From NCBI RefSeq assembly GCF_900106805.1, contig NZ_FNNP01000002.1, forward strand, positions 62,001 through 126,000: 64,000 nt of DNA, given 5' to 3'. Positions 45,515-53,169 of this stretch are shown one piece after another. The position numbers and the translations under genes are program-made. Position 1 is the stretch's first letter. Every line of letters begins with the position of its first letter. The notes under the pieces are model-generated. The model saw only the letters and a list, made by a program, of their open reading frames with translations, ran no database searches and was not told the origin of the DNA. Origin of the DNA: Ruegeria halocynthiae (lineage in GTDB: Bacteria > Pseudomonadota > Alphaproteobacteria > Rhodobacterales > Rhodobacteraceae).

Positions 45515-45897
45515 CGTGCGGTCACACTCAATTCAACGCGTGACAGGCCTGCAGCCACAAGCTTTTGTAACAGCCCGGCCAGCACGCGTGCTTCTAGTTC
45601 TGCATCGGCGCGAACTTGAATGACCTGATTGGTGGCACTCAGGGCGCTGATAGCTGTCAACGCCGCCACCCCTTCGGCACCTTCAAATGATGTTTTGCCC
45701 GATTTATCGACATAGAGGACATGTTCAACTTCGGGTTCAGTGTCCGATGTTGCGGCGGGTGGAGTGACATCAAAGGGTTCGGGTCTGGCGAGGTTTGAAG
45801 TCATCAGGAAAAAGATGAGCAGCAGGAACACCACGTTGATCATCGGCACGATTGACTCGGTATGCGGACGGCGGGGCGGAGTTGAAAAATCCATCAC
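45511..45897 (-). CDS. exbD: ExbD/TolR-family protein (second copy)
   Basis: A 128-residue protein with one N-terminal membrane span (SIVPMINVVFLLLIFFLMTS) containing the ExbD pattern; the proton-path aspartate of ExbD is replaced by asparagine here (MINVVFLLL), unlike the other copy. The periplasmic domain ends LQKLVAAGLSRVELSV. One base after the first exbD. Confidence 0.9.
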   Translation of the reverse strand: MMDFSTPPRRPHTESIVPMINVVFLLLIFFLMTSNLARPEPFDVTPPAATSDTEPEVEHVLYVDKSGKTSFEGAEGVAALTAISALSATNQVIQVRADAELEARVLAGLLQKLVAAGLSRVELSVTAR

Positions 45898-45898
45898 T

Positions 45899-46270
45899 CT
45901 ACTCCACCAGAACGGCCGAACTGTAACCGGCCTTTCGCAAATTCTCGGTCACAGTCACGATGCGCTGCAGGCTGGCGCCGTCCTGGCCGCGCAGGATCAG
46001 CATATCTGTCGGCGATTGTATCAACGGTGCCAGCGCTTGTGGCAGATCAGCCGTTTCGACCCCGTTCAGTGTCACCCTGTCCGGGTAGACATCGATCAGC
46101 CGCGGAGGGCCGGTGTATTCCCCACCTGTCGACGTCAGCGGAAATGGCAGCATGGCGTCTGCTCCGAACCGGGACGCCAGCATGAAGAATACCAACAGCA
46201 GAAACACCACGTCGATCATCGGGGTGAGGCTGGGCTTACGCTTTGGTCTGCCGGGCGGTGCGAACTGCAT
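45899..46270 (-). CDS. exbD: ExbD/TolR-family protein (first copy)
   Basis: A 123-residue protein with membrane span SLTPMIDVVFLLLVFFMLAS, including the conserved aspartate (MIDVVF) of the proton channel. The periplasmic part has LILRGQDGASLQRIVTVTEN. It lies four bases after exbB. Confidence 0.92.
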   Translation of the reverse strand: MQFAPPGRPKRKPSLTPMIDVVFLLLVFFMLASRFGADAMLPFPLTSTGGEYTGPPRLIDVYPDRVTLNGVETADLPQALAPLIQSPTDMLILRGQDGASLQRIVTVTENLRKAGYSSAVLVE

Positions 46271-46274
46271 GGAT

Positions 46275-47186
46275 CTATTCCGCAGCCAGTTTTAGGTCAA
46301 TACGAGCTCCGGCCACGAACAAACGCGTAGCGCCATCTTCGACATCGCGGCGGATGCGCTCGATCACCGCTTCGAACCATGTCAGCGCCGCTGAGGCGGG
46401 AATGGCGACCGCCATACCGGCGGCTGTGGTCAGAAGAGCCTCCCAGATGCCACCGGCCAACAGCGCCGGATCGGCGCGATTTCCGGCCTGCTGAAGGGCC
46501 TGAAAAGCAGTAATCATGCCCAGAACCGTGCCAAGAAGACCCAGCAAGGGCGCAATGGTGGCAATCAGTTCCAGCGCCCGTAAACCAATCCCTGCCTGCG
46601 CGATCTCGCGCTTTGCAACACGGGCGGTTTCCTCACGTGCGCGGTCTTCTGGCAGGTAGTGGATCGCACGGATCGCGTTTGCGACAACCTTTGATCGGAT
46701 ACCTCTGCGATTGTCGACAATGGCCAGTGCCGCATTGATATCTCCGCGCTCGAACAGCTTTAATGCTTGTCCGGCCTTACCGCGGGACCAGGCACCGATC
46801 AGTGCCAACCGCCAGATCTTCCACAGGATCAGAGCTGCCGTAATCACCGACAGTGCCGCGATGACCCAGATCGAAGGCCCACCGTTTTGCAAAAAGGCAG
46901 TCGCCCGTTCCGAGGCATCCTGTGCGGTTTGCCAGACCTCTTGCTGCGGCGCGAGGGGTTCGGTTGGCGGAAGGAGAGTTGGTGTTTCACCAAGTCCGGC
47001 ATCTGTTGCGTCGACGGGCAACGGCGCCGGGGCAATGGTCGGGGCGGCGACCTCTGCTTGCGACGGTATCGTATCCGCCAGAGCGGGGCTTTGCGTCGAC
47101 ACTTTGGGCTCGGTTTGCGTTATTTGCGCAGCAAGAGGGGCAGGGATGGTCACAAGGGTGGCCAGAAGAATCATTCGCAGGTTCAT
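46275..47186 (-). CDS. exbB: ExbB/MotA/TolQ proton-channel protein
   Basis: About 303 residues from ATG 47186: a signal peptide or first span (MILLATLVTIPAPLAAQ), a long variable periplasmic stretch, then three spans in the ExbB core (WVIAALSVITAALILWKIW; LELIATIAPLLGLLGTVLGM; LLTTAAGMAVAIPASAALTW). The pentamer holds the ExbD dimer. Its start overlaps the stop of the shortened SIP-like gene by four bases. Confidence 0.92.
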   Translation of the reverse strand: MNLRMILLATLVTIPAPLAAQITQTEPKVSTQSPALADTIPSQAEVAAPTIAPAPLPVDATDAGLGETPTLLPPTEPLAPQQEVWQTAQDASERATAFLQNGGPSIWVIAALSVITAALILWKIWRLALIGAWSRGKAGQALKLFERGDINAALAIVDNRRGIRSKVVANAIRAIHYLPEDRAREETARVAKREIAQAGIGLRALELIATIAPLLGLLGTVLGMITAFQALQQAGNRADPALLAGGIWEALLTTAAGMAVAIPASAALTWFEAVIERIRRDVEDGATRLFVAGARIDLKLAAE

Positions 47187-47671
47187 GAGCGGCTCCAATA
47201 GGCCAAGATATGGGATTGAGCGGGAACACTGCTGGTGTTTTTGAAGACCCCGCGCATCCGCAGAGCGTCACTTTTCTCGCAGGCGACCCAAAGGTAATGG
47301 TCGGGCGTTGTTAGGGCCCCGTTGATCGCAGGCGCTGCGAAGTCTGTACCCTCGGAATGATTGTGCCAGATTATCGAGACTCCGCCCGGCGCATGGATCG
47401 GATATGTCCAATCCGCACTTTCATCCGCCAGAAGGATAACTTGCCCGATGGTATCGGGTGCGGAATTCCCATGGGCCAAGACATCCTCGTTGGTTGGCGA
47501 GAATGAAAGCATACCCCTCTTGATCTGAACCGTTATCTCTGCATGGGTATCTGTTTGGTCCATCATATTACGGGTGGTTGCCTCATGCTTCAGGGCCATC
47601 CGGATGGCGTCGTATGTCAGACTTGGAATAGGTGTTTCCGAGCGTTGGGGAAATTCAGGATGTACTGTCAT
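47183..47671 (-). CDS. Shortened siderophore-interacting-like protein lacking the FAD domain
   Basis: About 162 residues from ATG 47671. The N-terminus aligns by eye with the DUF2218-like start of the SIP at 27800-28846 (MTVHPEFPQRSETPIPSL against MTVLSSFPLQSETILPGI). The C-terminus aligns with the SIP end (VACEKSDALRMRGVFKNT against FACEKVEVQKLRAAFKNN, and AYWS). The FAD-binding barrel between them is missing, as is part of the NAD domain. It leads the exbB-exbD-exbD-tonB operon and is coupled to exbB by ATGA, so it is kept as an intact frame. Without flavin it cannot work as a normal reductase; function unknown. Confidence 0.8.
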   Translation of the reverse strand: MTVHPEFPQRSETPIPSLTYDAIRMALKHEATTRNMMDQTDTHAEITVQIKRGMLSFSPTNEDVLAHGNSAPDTIGQVILLADESADWTYPIHAPGGVSIIWHNHSEGTDFAAPAINGALTTPDHYLWVACEKSDALRMRGVFKNTSSVPAQSHILAYWSRS

Positions 47672-47674
47672 CAC

Positions 47675-48183
47675 ATTTGATTTCCAGCTGGTTCTGCAAG
47701 CGCCATTGAGCCATCCACCTCATATGCCGGCACAGTCTTGATGACCGCAGCGGATATTTTGATTGTTCATGAGAATTGGCTGGATCACGTAATAGGGAAA
47801 TCAAACGCAATCTGGCTGACAAGCCAAGTGGCCAGTCATCGCCTCGCCCTATAATTCCCGTGTAAAATTGTCAATATTATCCGCCAAAGAGCTTTCAAGC
47901 GACTAAGCGTACCAAAACCGCGCTGTGGGTCAGTTGACAGAACCTAAACAGGTTTTTTGCGATTGCAGATACGTTAGTGACCAAGCCCGGCCAAACACTA
48001 TAGTCGGTTATGGTTTCCAAGGCACTGAGGCTGCGCCAATGCCGCAATCGTGGCAAGAATTGAGGCGCCGCTAAGCAGTGCACCCTGCATACCGTACATG
48101 AATGGTTGGATTGTCCCCAACCAAGCTCGATTGAACAATCGGTTCGCGCTTATCCAAAAAGCTTCAAGATACTGCGCGCATCT
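47675..48183. other. Gap between the exbB operon and the Tm-1-like gene, with a possible gene remnant
   Basis: No intact gene. On the leftward strand, from the Tm-1-like stop to about 48000, a stop-free stretch reads as a hydrophobic, protein-like segment (EAFWISANRLFNRAWLGTIQ, then PFMYGMQGALLSGASILAT). It stops at about 48000. A different frame continues with SVWPGLVTNVSAIAKN to about 47895. It may be a decayed transporter or transposase tail, but the evidence is weak. The right-hand part carries the exbB operon promoter region. Confidence 0.3.
47848..47874 (-). promoter_or_regulatory. Possible promoter of the SIP-like/exbB/tonB operon
   Basis: Leftward TTGACA (47869-47874) and TATAGG (47848-47853) with a short 15-base spacer. 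The core TTGACAATTTTAC resembles TTGACAATAATAC in the siderophore receptor leader (leftward from 35195), which would suit shared iron control. Confidence 0.3.
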
Positions 48184-49416
48184 CTATTTGACGATAACAC
48201 CTTCTGTGACCCATTTGTCGAACTGTGCCAGAACGCTATCGCAGAACTCTGCATCGTTGATATGTGCATTGACCTCGGTCATCGAAACCCGACCCGGCAT
48301 GACCTTTTGGGCTTCTTCCACCATGTCCGCCAAAGCTTGTGGATCATGCGCCTCTTCGCCTTCCTTGTCCCAGGCTTCGACGCCTTGAACCGGCAAGAAG
48401 AAATGAACAGGACCGGTTGCTGCCTCCAGCCGATTGGCAAGCTCGCGTATCCAGGCGCGACGCTCATCCCCATTGAAAACCGCGCTTTTGATCAGGCGGT
48501 TATGTTCATGGAATGGTCGATCAGCATATTGATCTGGAATATCCTGCCAACCCGCAAAATCCAGAAGGTCCAGCGCGCCCGGAGCGACCAACTGCGGAGT
48601 GCCCACACGTCCGGCATTGGTAACGCGATCTTCACCGCTGGAGACAACAGAGCCCGCCATAAGGTTGCCGAACTCCTGCATACAAAAATCCATCACGCAG
48701 GCAAATGTGCCTTCGCCAGCCAGTTTCTCGAATGCCATGCCGCCCATTCCAGTCGAATGAAAAACGGCGACCTCAAATCCGCGCTCTTCCAGTGCGGGTT
48801 TGAGTGTTTTCATATAGCGAAGGCAGGAAGAGCCCAGGCTGGTCATTCCAACCAATGGCTTGCTGCGATCCGACGTAATGGCGGCTTTGGCAGCACCGAC
48901 AACAGCCCCGGCCGCCTGCATGAGCGAGGATTGGCAGATCGAATTCATACCGTACAGCCCCCCGGCCCAGAGGATCATCTGAATGTCGGGAGCCAACCGA
49001 CGTGGCGGGATCAGCGGAGAGAAACTGACCGTTGAGACGATGTATTTCGGCACACCCATCGGCAACGCCTGCGCACAGTCGAGGGCCAGATCGGTACCCA
49101 TGGTGCCACCGGTGGCCAGCATCCCATCAAAGCGGCCATCGGCATAGGCTTGTGCAACGGTTTTCGCCGCACCGGCGGACATCACGCGAAACGCTTTGTT
49201 TTCATCTCCTTGCGCAATGACCTCATCGATGCTCATCCCACCTGCGCGGGCAACGTCGTGCTTAGAGATGTCAGTCGGCTCCGAGGGATCACCCAATACC
49301 GAGACATCCATCGTCAATACATGTGCGCCCTGCGCTTTGATCGCCTCTTCGATGAACCGCATCTCGGGTTCCTTGGTATCGTAGGTCCCAATCAGCAGGA
49401 TTGTCTTTGTGGTCAT
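48184..49416 (-). CDS. Tm-1-like / UPF0261 ATP-binding family protein
   Basis: About 410 residues from ATG 49416 with GGGAGGA ahead of it; the frame beyond to 49536 overlaps the upstream kinase. The start TILLIGTYDTKEPEMRFIEE and the glycine-rich LATGGTMGTDLALDCAQALP, together with FHSTGMGGMAFEKLAGEG, are the marks of this family. Plant Tm-1 binds ATP; the bacterial role is unknown to me. Last gene of the seven-gene leftward operon, overlapping the kinase gene by four bases, so it is presumably linked to the same catabolic pathway. Confidence 0.85.
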   Translation of the reverse strand: MTTKTILLIGTYDTKEPEMRFIEEAIKAQGAHVLTMDVSVLGDPSEPTDISKHDVARAGGMSIDEVIAQGDENKAFRVMSAGAAKTVAQAYADGRFDGMLATGGTMGTDLALDCAQALPMGVPKYIVSTVSFSPLIPPRRLAPDIQMILWAGGLYGMNSICQSSLMQAAGAVVGAAKAAITSDRSKPLVGMTSLGSSCLRYMKTLKPALEERGFEVAVFHSTGMGGMAFEKLAGEGTFACVMDFCMQEFGNLMAGSVVSSGEDRVTNAGRVGTPQLVAPGALDLLDFAGWQDIPDQYADRPFHEHNRLIKSAVFNGDERRAWIRELANRLEAATGPVHFFLPVQGVEAWDKEGEEAHDPQALADMVEEAQKVMPGRVSMTEVNAHINDAEFCDSVLAQFDKWVTEGVIVK

Positions 49417-50372
49417 TGGTTCCTCCCATTTATGCGAGTTGTGTCGAGATATCGGGTCAACAGGTTCCGGGCGGTTTCGATGAACCGCGTGTTGCGCAGA
49501 TCTGATCCATCTTCCTGAAGGCGGGATGATATCCATCCAACATATGTCGCAGCACGCAAAGCCATGAACAGATCAAGATGCTCGGTGCAGATTTGCCGTT
49601 CAGTCCGGTACCCGGTCAGCAAAGCCTCGCGCAGCAAGTCACAATCTGGTTCTTCAAGATTCTTGAGCAGGGTGGTCACTATGTCGAACAGGCGGAATCC
49701 AAATCCTGCATCATCGAAATCAATCAGCCATACCCGATCGCTATCAACCATGACGTTTTCGCGGACAAGATCGGCGTGGATCAGGCCATAATCCAGTTTA
49801 CTTTCCAAATGCCGAAGCTTGTGATCTGCGACCTTGCGAAACTGCAGAAACAGCGCCTGATCCTCCGCAGTAAGTGTCGGATTTTCCCAGAAGCGATCCC
49901 AGAGAGGTGTTTTGCCCAGTAGTCCGGGTCGATCCCACGACCAGCGAGAAAATCCCGGCGGAGGTGACCAATCATCGCTGATTTTATGCAGTCGGGCCAT
50001 TTCCCGGCCAATCGTATGAAAAACCCCAGTGCGGTCTTCGTGATCTATCCCCGATCCGGTCGCCCCTAAAGGACGCCCCGGCAACCAGCCTAGCATGTCG
50101 ATCTGAATGCCTTGCAGAAGATGCAGATACAAACCTTCCGTGCTGAGTACAGGCGTTGGAACGCCGACGCCTTTTTCCCCGAGTGCGGCCATCCATTGCA
50201 GTTCTGAGCGAAGTTCTGCGTCAGAGCGCAGGCCCACGCGATGCAGACGCAAGGCATAGGCGGTCTGCCCCAGATCAATTCGATAGACGTGGTTCTCCCG
50301 AGCCGCCACAAGCGACCATTTGGCATCTCGCATTCCCCACAGGGCCAGAGCCTGTTCCACAATCTGTTTCAT
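49413..50372 (-). CDS. APH-fold small-molecule kinase (amino-alcohol or hydroxylysine kinase candidate)
   Basis: A 319-residue aminoglycoside-phosphotransferase-fold enzyme. The catalytic loop is GLIHADLVRENVMV (H-x-D-x4-N) and the metal-binding acid follows in VWLIDFDDAGFGF. N-terminal lobe: ENHVYRIDLGQTAYALRLHR. Such kinases phosphorylate alcohols, for example homoserine, ethanolamine, hydroxylysine or choline. It overlaps by four bases with a phospho-lyase-type PLP enzyme that would act on exactly such a product. Resistance to aminoglycosides is not suggested by this context. Confidence 0.75.
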   Translation of the reverse strand: MKQIVEQALALWGMRDAKWSLVAARENHVYRIDLGQTAYALRLHRVGLRSDAELRSELQWMAALGEKGVGVPTPVLSTEGLYLHLLQGIQIDMLGWLPGRPLGATGSGIDHEDRTGVFHTIGREMARLHKISDDWSPPPGFSRWSWDRPGLLGKTPLWDRFWENPTLTAEDQALFLQFRKVADHKLRHLESKLDYGLIHADLVRENVMVDSDRVWLIDFDDAGFGFRLFDIVTTLLKNLEEPDCDLLREALLTGYRTERQICTEHLDLFMALRAATYVGWISSRLQEDGSDLRNTRFIETARNLLTRYLDTTRINGRNQ

Positions 50373-51664
50373 GAGATCAGTGGCGTTTCCGCCAGAACGC
50401 CATCCAAAGTATCGAACAGAAGATCAGCGTTTTCGACCGAGAACGGCATGGGCGGGCGGATCTTCAGCGTGTTTTTGTGACGCCCCAGCTTGGAGTGAAT
50501 GATCCCACGATGACGCATCGCGTTGATGACGCGATCGGTAAATTCGCTGGCTGGCTCTTTGCTGGTGCGGTCCAGAACCATTTCTGCCCCGAATATGAGC
50601 CCCGAGCCGCGCACGTCGCCGATAAAATCGTATTTCTGCTGCAGCTTGTTCAACCGCGTGCGGGCGTGTGTCCCAACAGTTCGAGCGTTTGTGACCAGAT
50701 CCCGGTCTTCAATTTCCTGCAACACCGCCATCGCAGCCGCGCAGGATACAGGGTTGCCACCGAAGGTGTTGAAGTAACGATACCCCTTTCGGAACGTTGC
50801 CAGAATCTCGCTGCGGGTTGCCACGCCGCCCACCGGATGGCCGTTTGCCATGGGTTTGCCCATGGTCATGATATCGGGCACCACGCCCATCTTCTGATGC
50901 GCCCACATGTGTGTCCCGGTGCGACCAAAACCAGATTGAACTTCGTCACAGATCAACAGACCACCTGCTTTGCGCACCACCTCGGCCACAGGTTTCAGCC
51001 AGCCATCCGGGTGATCGGGAAAGCCTTCGTTCAGAAAATATGGACAGACGATTAGCGCAGCAAAGCCCGTTCCAGCCTTTTCATGTTCGGCAATCTGTTC
51101 GGCGACGGCTTCGGCAAATCTTGTGCCATCCGGGTCGGGGTTGCGATAGCTGTCGGGCGCTTTCACAAATCGGAAATAGTGGTCCAATCCAAACCCGACG
51201 GTTGGAACATTGGATTGGCTCAACTGACTGACCAGCGCGGTATTGCCATGATAGGTCGCGTCGGTGGCAATGATGCCTCGTTTGCCGGTCATGCCTTCGG
51301 CCATGCGCAACGCGATGTCATTGGCTTCGGAGCCGGTGCAGGTCAGGATGGCCGTATCCAGCGAAGCATCCATCGTAGCGGTCAATTTTTCAACGTAGTC
51401 CAGAATGCCGTCATGCAGATACCGCGTGTGGGTGTTAAGGGTTGAAGCCTGACGGCAGATCGCCTCGACCACCCGAGGATTACAGTGGCCCACATGCGGT
51501 ACATTGTTATAGCAATCCAGATACTTGCGCCCATCGGCATCCCACAGCCAGACGTCTTCGCCTTTCACAAAGTGCACAGGCTCATCATAAAAAGTCGAGA
51601 CATTGGGCCCCAAGAATCTGGACCTGCGTTCGATGAGTTCGGCAGATTTCGCAGGAAGCGTCAT
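50369..51664 (-). CDS. Class III PLP enzyme, AGXT2L-type phospho-lyase candidate
   Basis: A 431-residue fold-type I PLP enzyme. The PLP lysine lies in IMTMGKPMANGHPVGG near residue 280, and the preceding acid in LLICDEVQSGFGRTG. The block YLDCYNNVPHVGHCNPRVVE, LNTHTRYLHDGI and the C-terminal NTLKIRPPMPFS resemble the AGXT2L1/AGXT2L2 group (ethanolamine-phosphate and 5-phosphohydroxylysine phospho-lyases) more than ordinary aminotransferases. These split off phosphate and ammonia to give an aldehyde. The neighbouring kinase and aldehyde dehydrogenase fit the steps before and after. Confidence 0.8.
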   Translation of the reverse strand: MTLPAKSAELIERRSRFLGPNVSTFYDEPVHFVKGEDVWLWDADGRKYLDCYNNVPHVGHCNPRVVEAICRQASTLNTHTRYLHDGILDYVEKLTATMDASLDTAILTCTGSEANDIALRMAEGMTGKRGIIATDATYHGNTALVSQLSQSNVPTVGFGLDHYFRFVKAPDSYRNPDPDGTRFAEAVAEQIAEHEKAGTGFAALIVCPYFLNEGFPDHPDGWLKPVAEVVRKAGGLLICDEVQSGFGRTGTHMWAHQKMGVVPDIMTMGKPMANGHPVGGVATRSEILATFRKGYRYFNTFGGNPVSCAAAMAVLQEIEDRDLVTNARTVGTHARTRLNKLQQKYDFIGDVRGSGLIFGAEMVLDRTSKEPASEFTDRVINAMRHRGIIHSKLGRHKNTLKIRPPMPFSVENADLLFDTLDGVLAETPLIS

Positions 51665-51679
51665 ACAGTCATCCCCTGA

Positions 51680-53164
51680 TCAGAGTTTTATCCACGCGGT
51701 TTTCAGATCGAAGTATTTCTCCAACGCGTGCAGAGACTTGTCATGCCCGTTCCCGGACTGGCCCACGCCCCCCAGTGGAACAGTCAAATCCGAGCCGCCA
51801 TAGGTGTTGACATGCATGACCCCGGTCCGCACTTCAGCTACCATGCGATGCGCCCGGCTGAGGTTCGAGGTCCAGACGCCTCCCGCCAAACCATAGACGG
51901 TGGCGTTGGCCAGACGGATCGCCTCATCCTCATCCTTGAATGGGGTCACGGCCAGAACCGGCCCGAAGACCTCGTTCTGGAATAGGTTATCTGTTTCCTT
52001 GACGCCCGCCATTACCGTTGGGGCCATGTAATAACCGCCGGTTTCGGCCAAGATACGCTCACCGCCGGTGCGCCGTTCGGCACCCTCGGCTTCGGCCTTT
52101 GTCACGAAATCCAGATTGGCCTCCAGTTCTCGCAGGCTGTGAACCGCACCAATCTGGCTGGTCAGGTCCAACGGGTCACCAACCCGGAAGTTCTTGGCAT
52201 GGCGGGCGATCTCGGCGACGAATTCTTCATAGATGTCTTGCTGCACCAGCAGGCGAGATCCGGCGACGCAAACTTGCCCCGAATTGCGGAAAATTCCGGC
52301 TGCTGACACTTTGGCTGCCTCGGCCAGATCGGGGGCATCGGCAAAGACGATGTTCGGAGATTTGCCGCCCAGTTCCAGATAGCAGCGTTTCAGATTAGAT
52401 CGCGCCGAATATTCCAACAGGCGCCGACCTGTCGCACCCGATCCGGTAAAGACCATGATGTCCACATCCATGGACAGAGCCAGCGCTTCCCCAACGACCG
52501 AACCGCGCCCGGTCACCACGTTGAACACGCCGTCAGGAACACCTGCTTCGGCCACCAGCTCAGCGATTTTCAACAGGCTGAGCGACGCGCTTTCTGCAGG
52601 TTTCAGGACTATGGAGTTCCCCGCCGCAAGGGCTGGCGCGATTTTCCAGCTTCCGATCATGAGCGGGAAGTTCCATGGAACAATTGCCCCAACAACGCCA
52701 ACCGGGGCATGATGCACAAGACCCAGAATGTCGTGACTGGTTGGCGCGATCTGGCCGTATATCTTGTCGATGGCTTCAGCATAATACCGGAAGGTAGCGG
52801 CAGCCGAGAGTGCCTCGGCCTTATACGCCATGTTGATTTCGGTGCCATTGTCACGCACACCCAGAACCGCGATTTCAAGCGCGTGGGCTTCGATCAGGTC
52901 GGCCAGCTTCAGCAGAACCTTCTTGCGCCCTGCCGGGGGCATACGGGACCATCGACCATCATCAAACGCGGTCCGCGCGGCGTGAACGGCACTACTGACA
53001 TCCGCAGGGCTGCCTTCGGCGATATGTGCCAGAGGCTGGCCATCGATGGGCGATAACACCTCGTGCAGAGCGCCAGTTTCTCCGGCATGGAATGTGCCGT
53101 TGATGAAGTGTCCGCGTGGGGCGATCTCCTGCACGCGCAAGGCATCGATGGAAGACTGATCCAT
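51680..53164 (-). CDS. NAD(P)-dependent aldehyde dehydrogenase
   Basis: A 494-residue dehydrogenase. The catalytic cysteine is in NSGQVCVAGSRLL (near residue 297) and the general base glutamate in CYLELGGKSPNIVF; NAD-binding MVFTGSGATGRRLLE is nearby. The family style is PuuC/betaine-aldehyde-like, which accepts amino or aryl aldehydes. It lies 15 bases upstream of the phospho-lyase gene and would oxidise the aldehyde it makes. Confidence 0.9.
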   Translation of the reverse strand: MDQSSIDALRVQEIAPRGHFINGTFHAGETGALHEVLSPIDGQPLAHIAEGSPADVSSAVHAARTAFDDGRWSRMPPAGRKKVLLKLADLIEAHALEIAVLGVRDNGTEINMAYKAEALSAAATFRYYAEAIDKIYGQIAPTSHDILGLVHHAPVGVVGAIVPWNFPLMIGSWKIAPALAAGNSIVLKPAESASLSLLKIAELVAEAGVPDGVFNVVTGRGSVVGEALALSMDVDIMVFTGSGATGRRLLEYSARSNLKRCYLELGGKSPNIVFADAPDLAEAAKVSAAGIFRNSGQVCVAGSRLLVQQDIYEEFVAEIARHAKNFRVGDPLDLTSQIGAVHSLRELEANLDFVTKAEAEGAERRTGGERILAETGGYYMAPTVMAGVKETDNLFQNEVFGPVLAVTPFKDEDEAIRLANATVYGLAGGVWTSNLSRAHRMVAEVRTGVMHVNTYGGSDLTVPLGGVGQSGNGHDKSLHALEKYFDLKTAWIKL

Positions 53165-53169
53165 GAAAG

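Noticed and set aside
47741-47854. 37-residue rightward frame
   Set aside because: No ribosome site and it lies over the likely exbB operon promoter.
47941-47958. AACCT-AAAC-AGGTT followed by T-run
   Set aside because: Looks like a small rightward terminator, but the stem has only 5 bases and no rightward gene precedes it.
48128-48141. CGATTG-AA-CAATCG dyad after the Tm-1-like gene
   Set aside because: Weak 6-base stem with no T-run; not strong enough to call a terminator.
49413-50372. Reading the APH-fold gene as an aminoglycoside resistance determinant
   Set aside because: It is embedded by overlap in a catabolic operon between a phospho-lyase-type enzyme and a UPF0261 gene; a metabolic kinase is far more likely.
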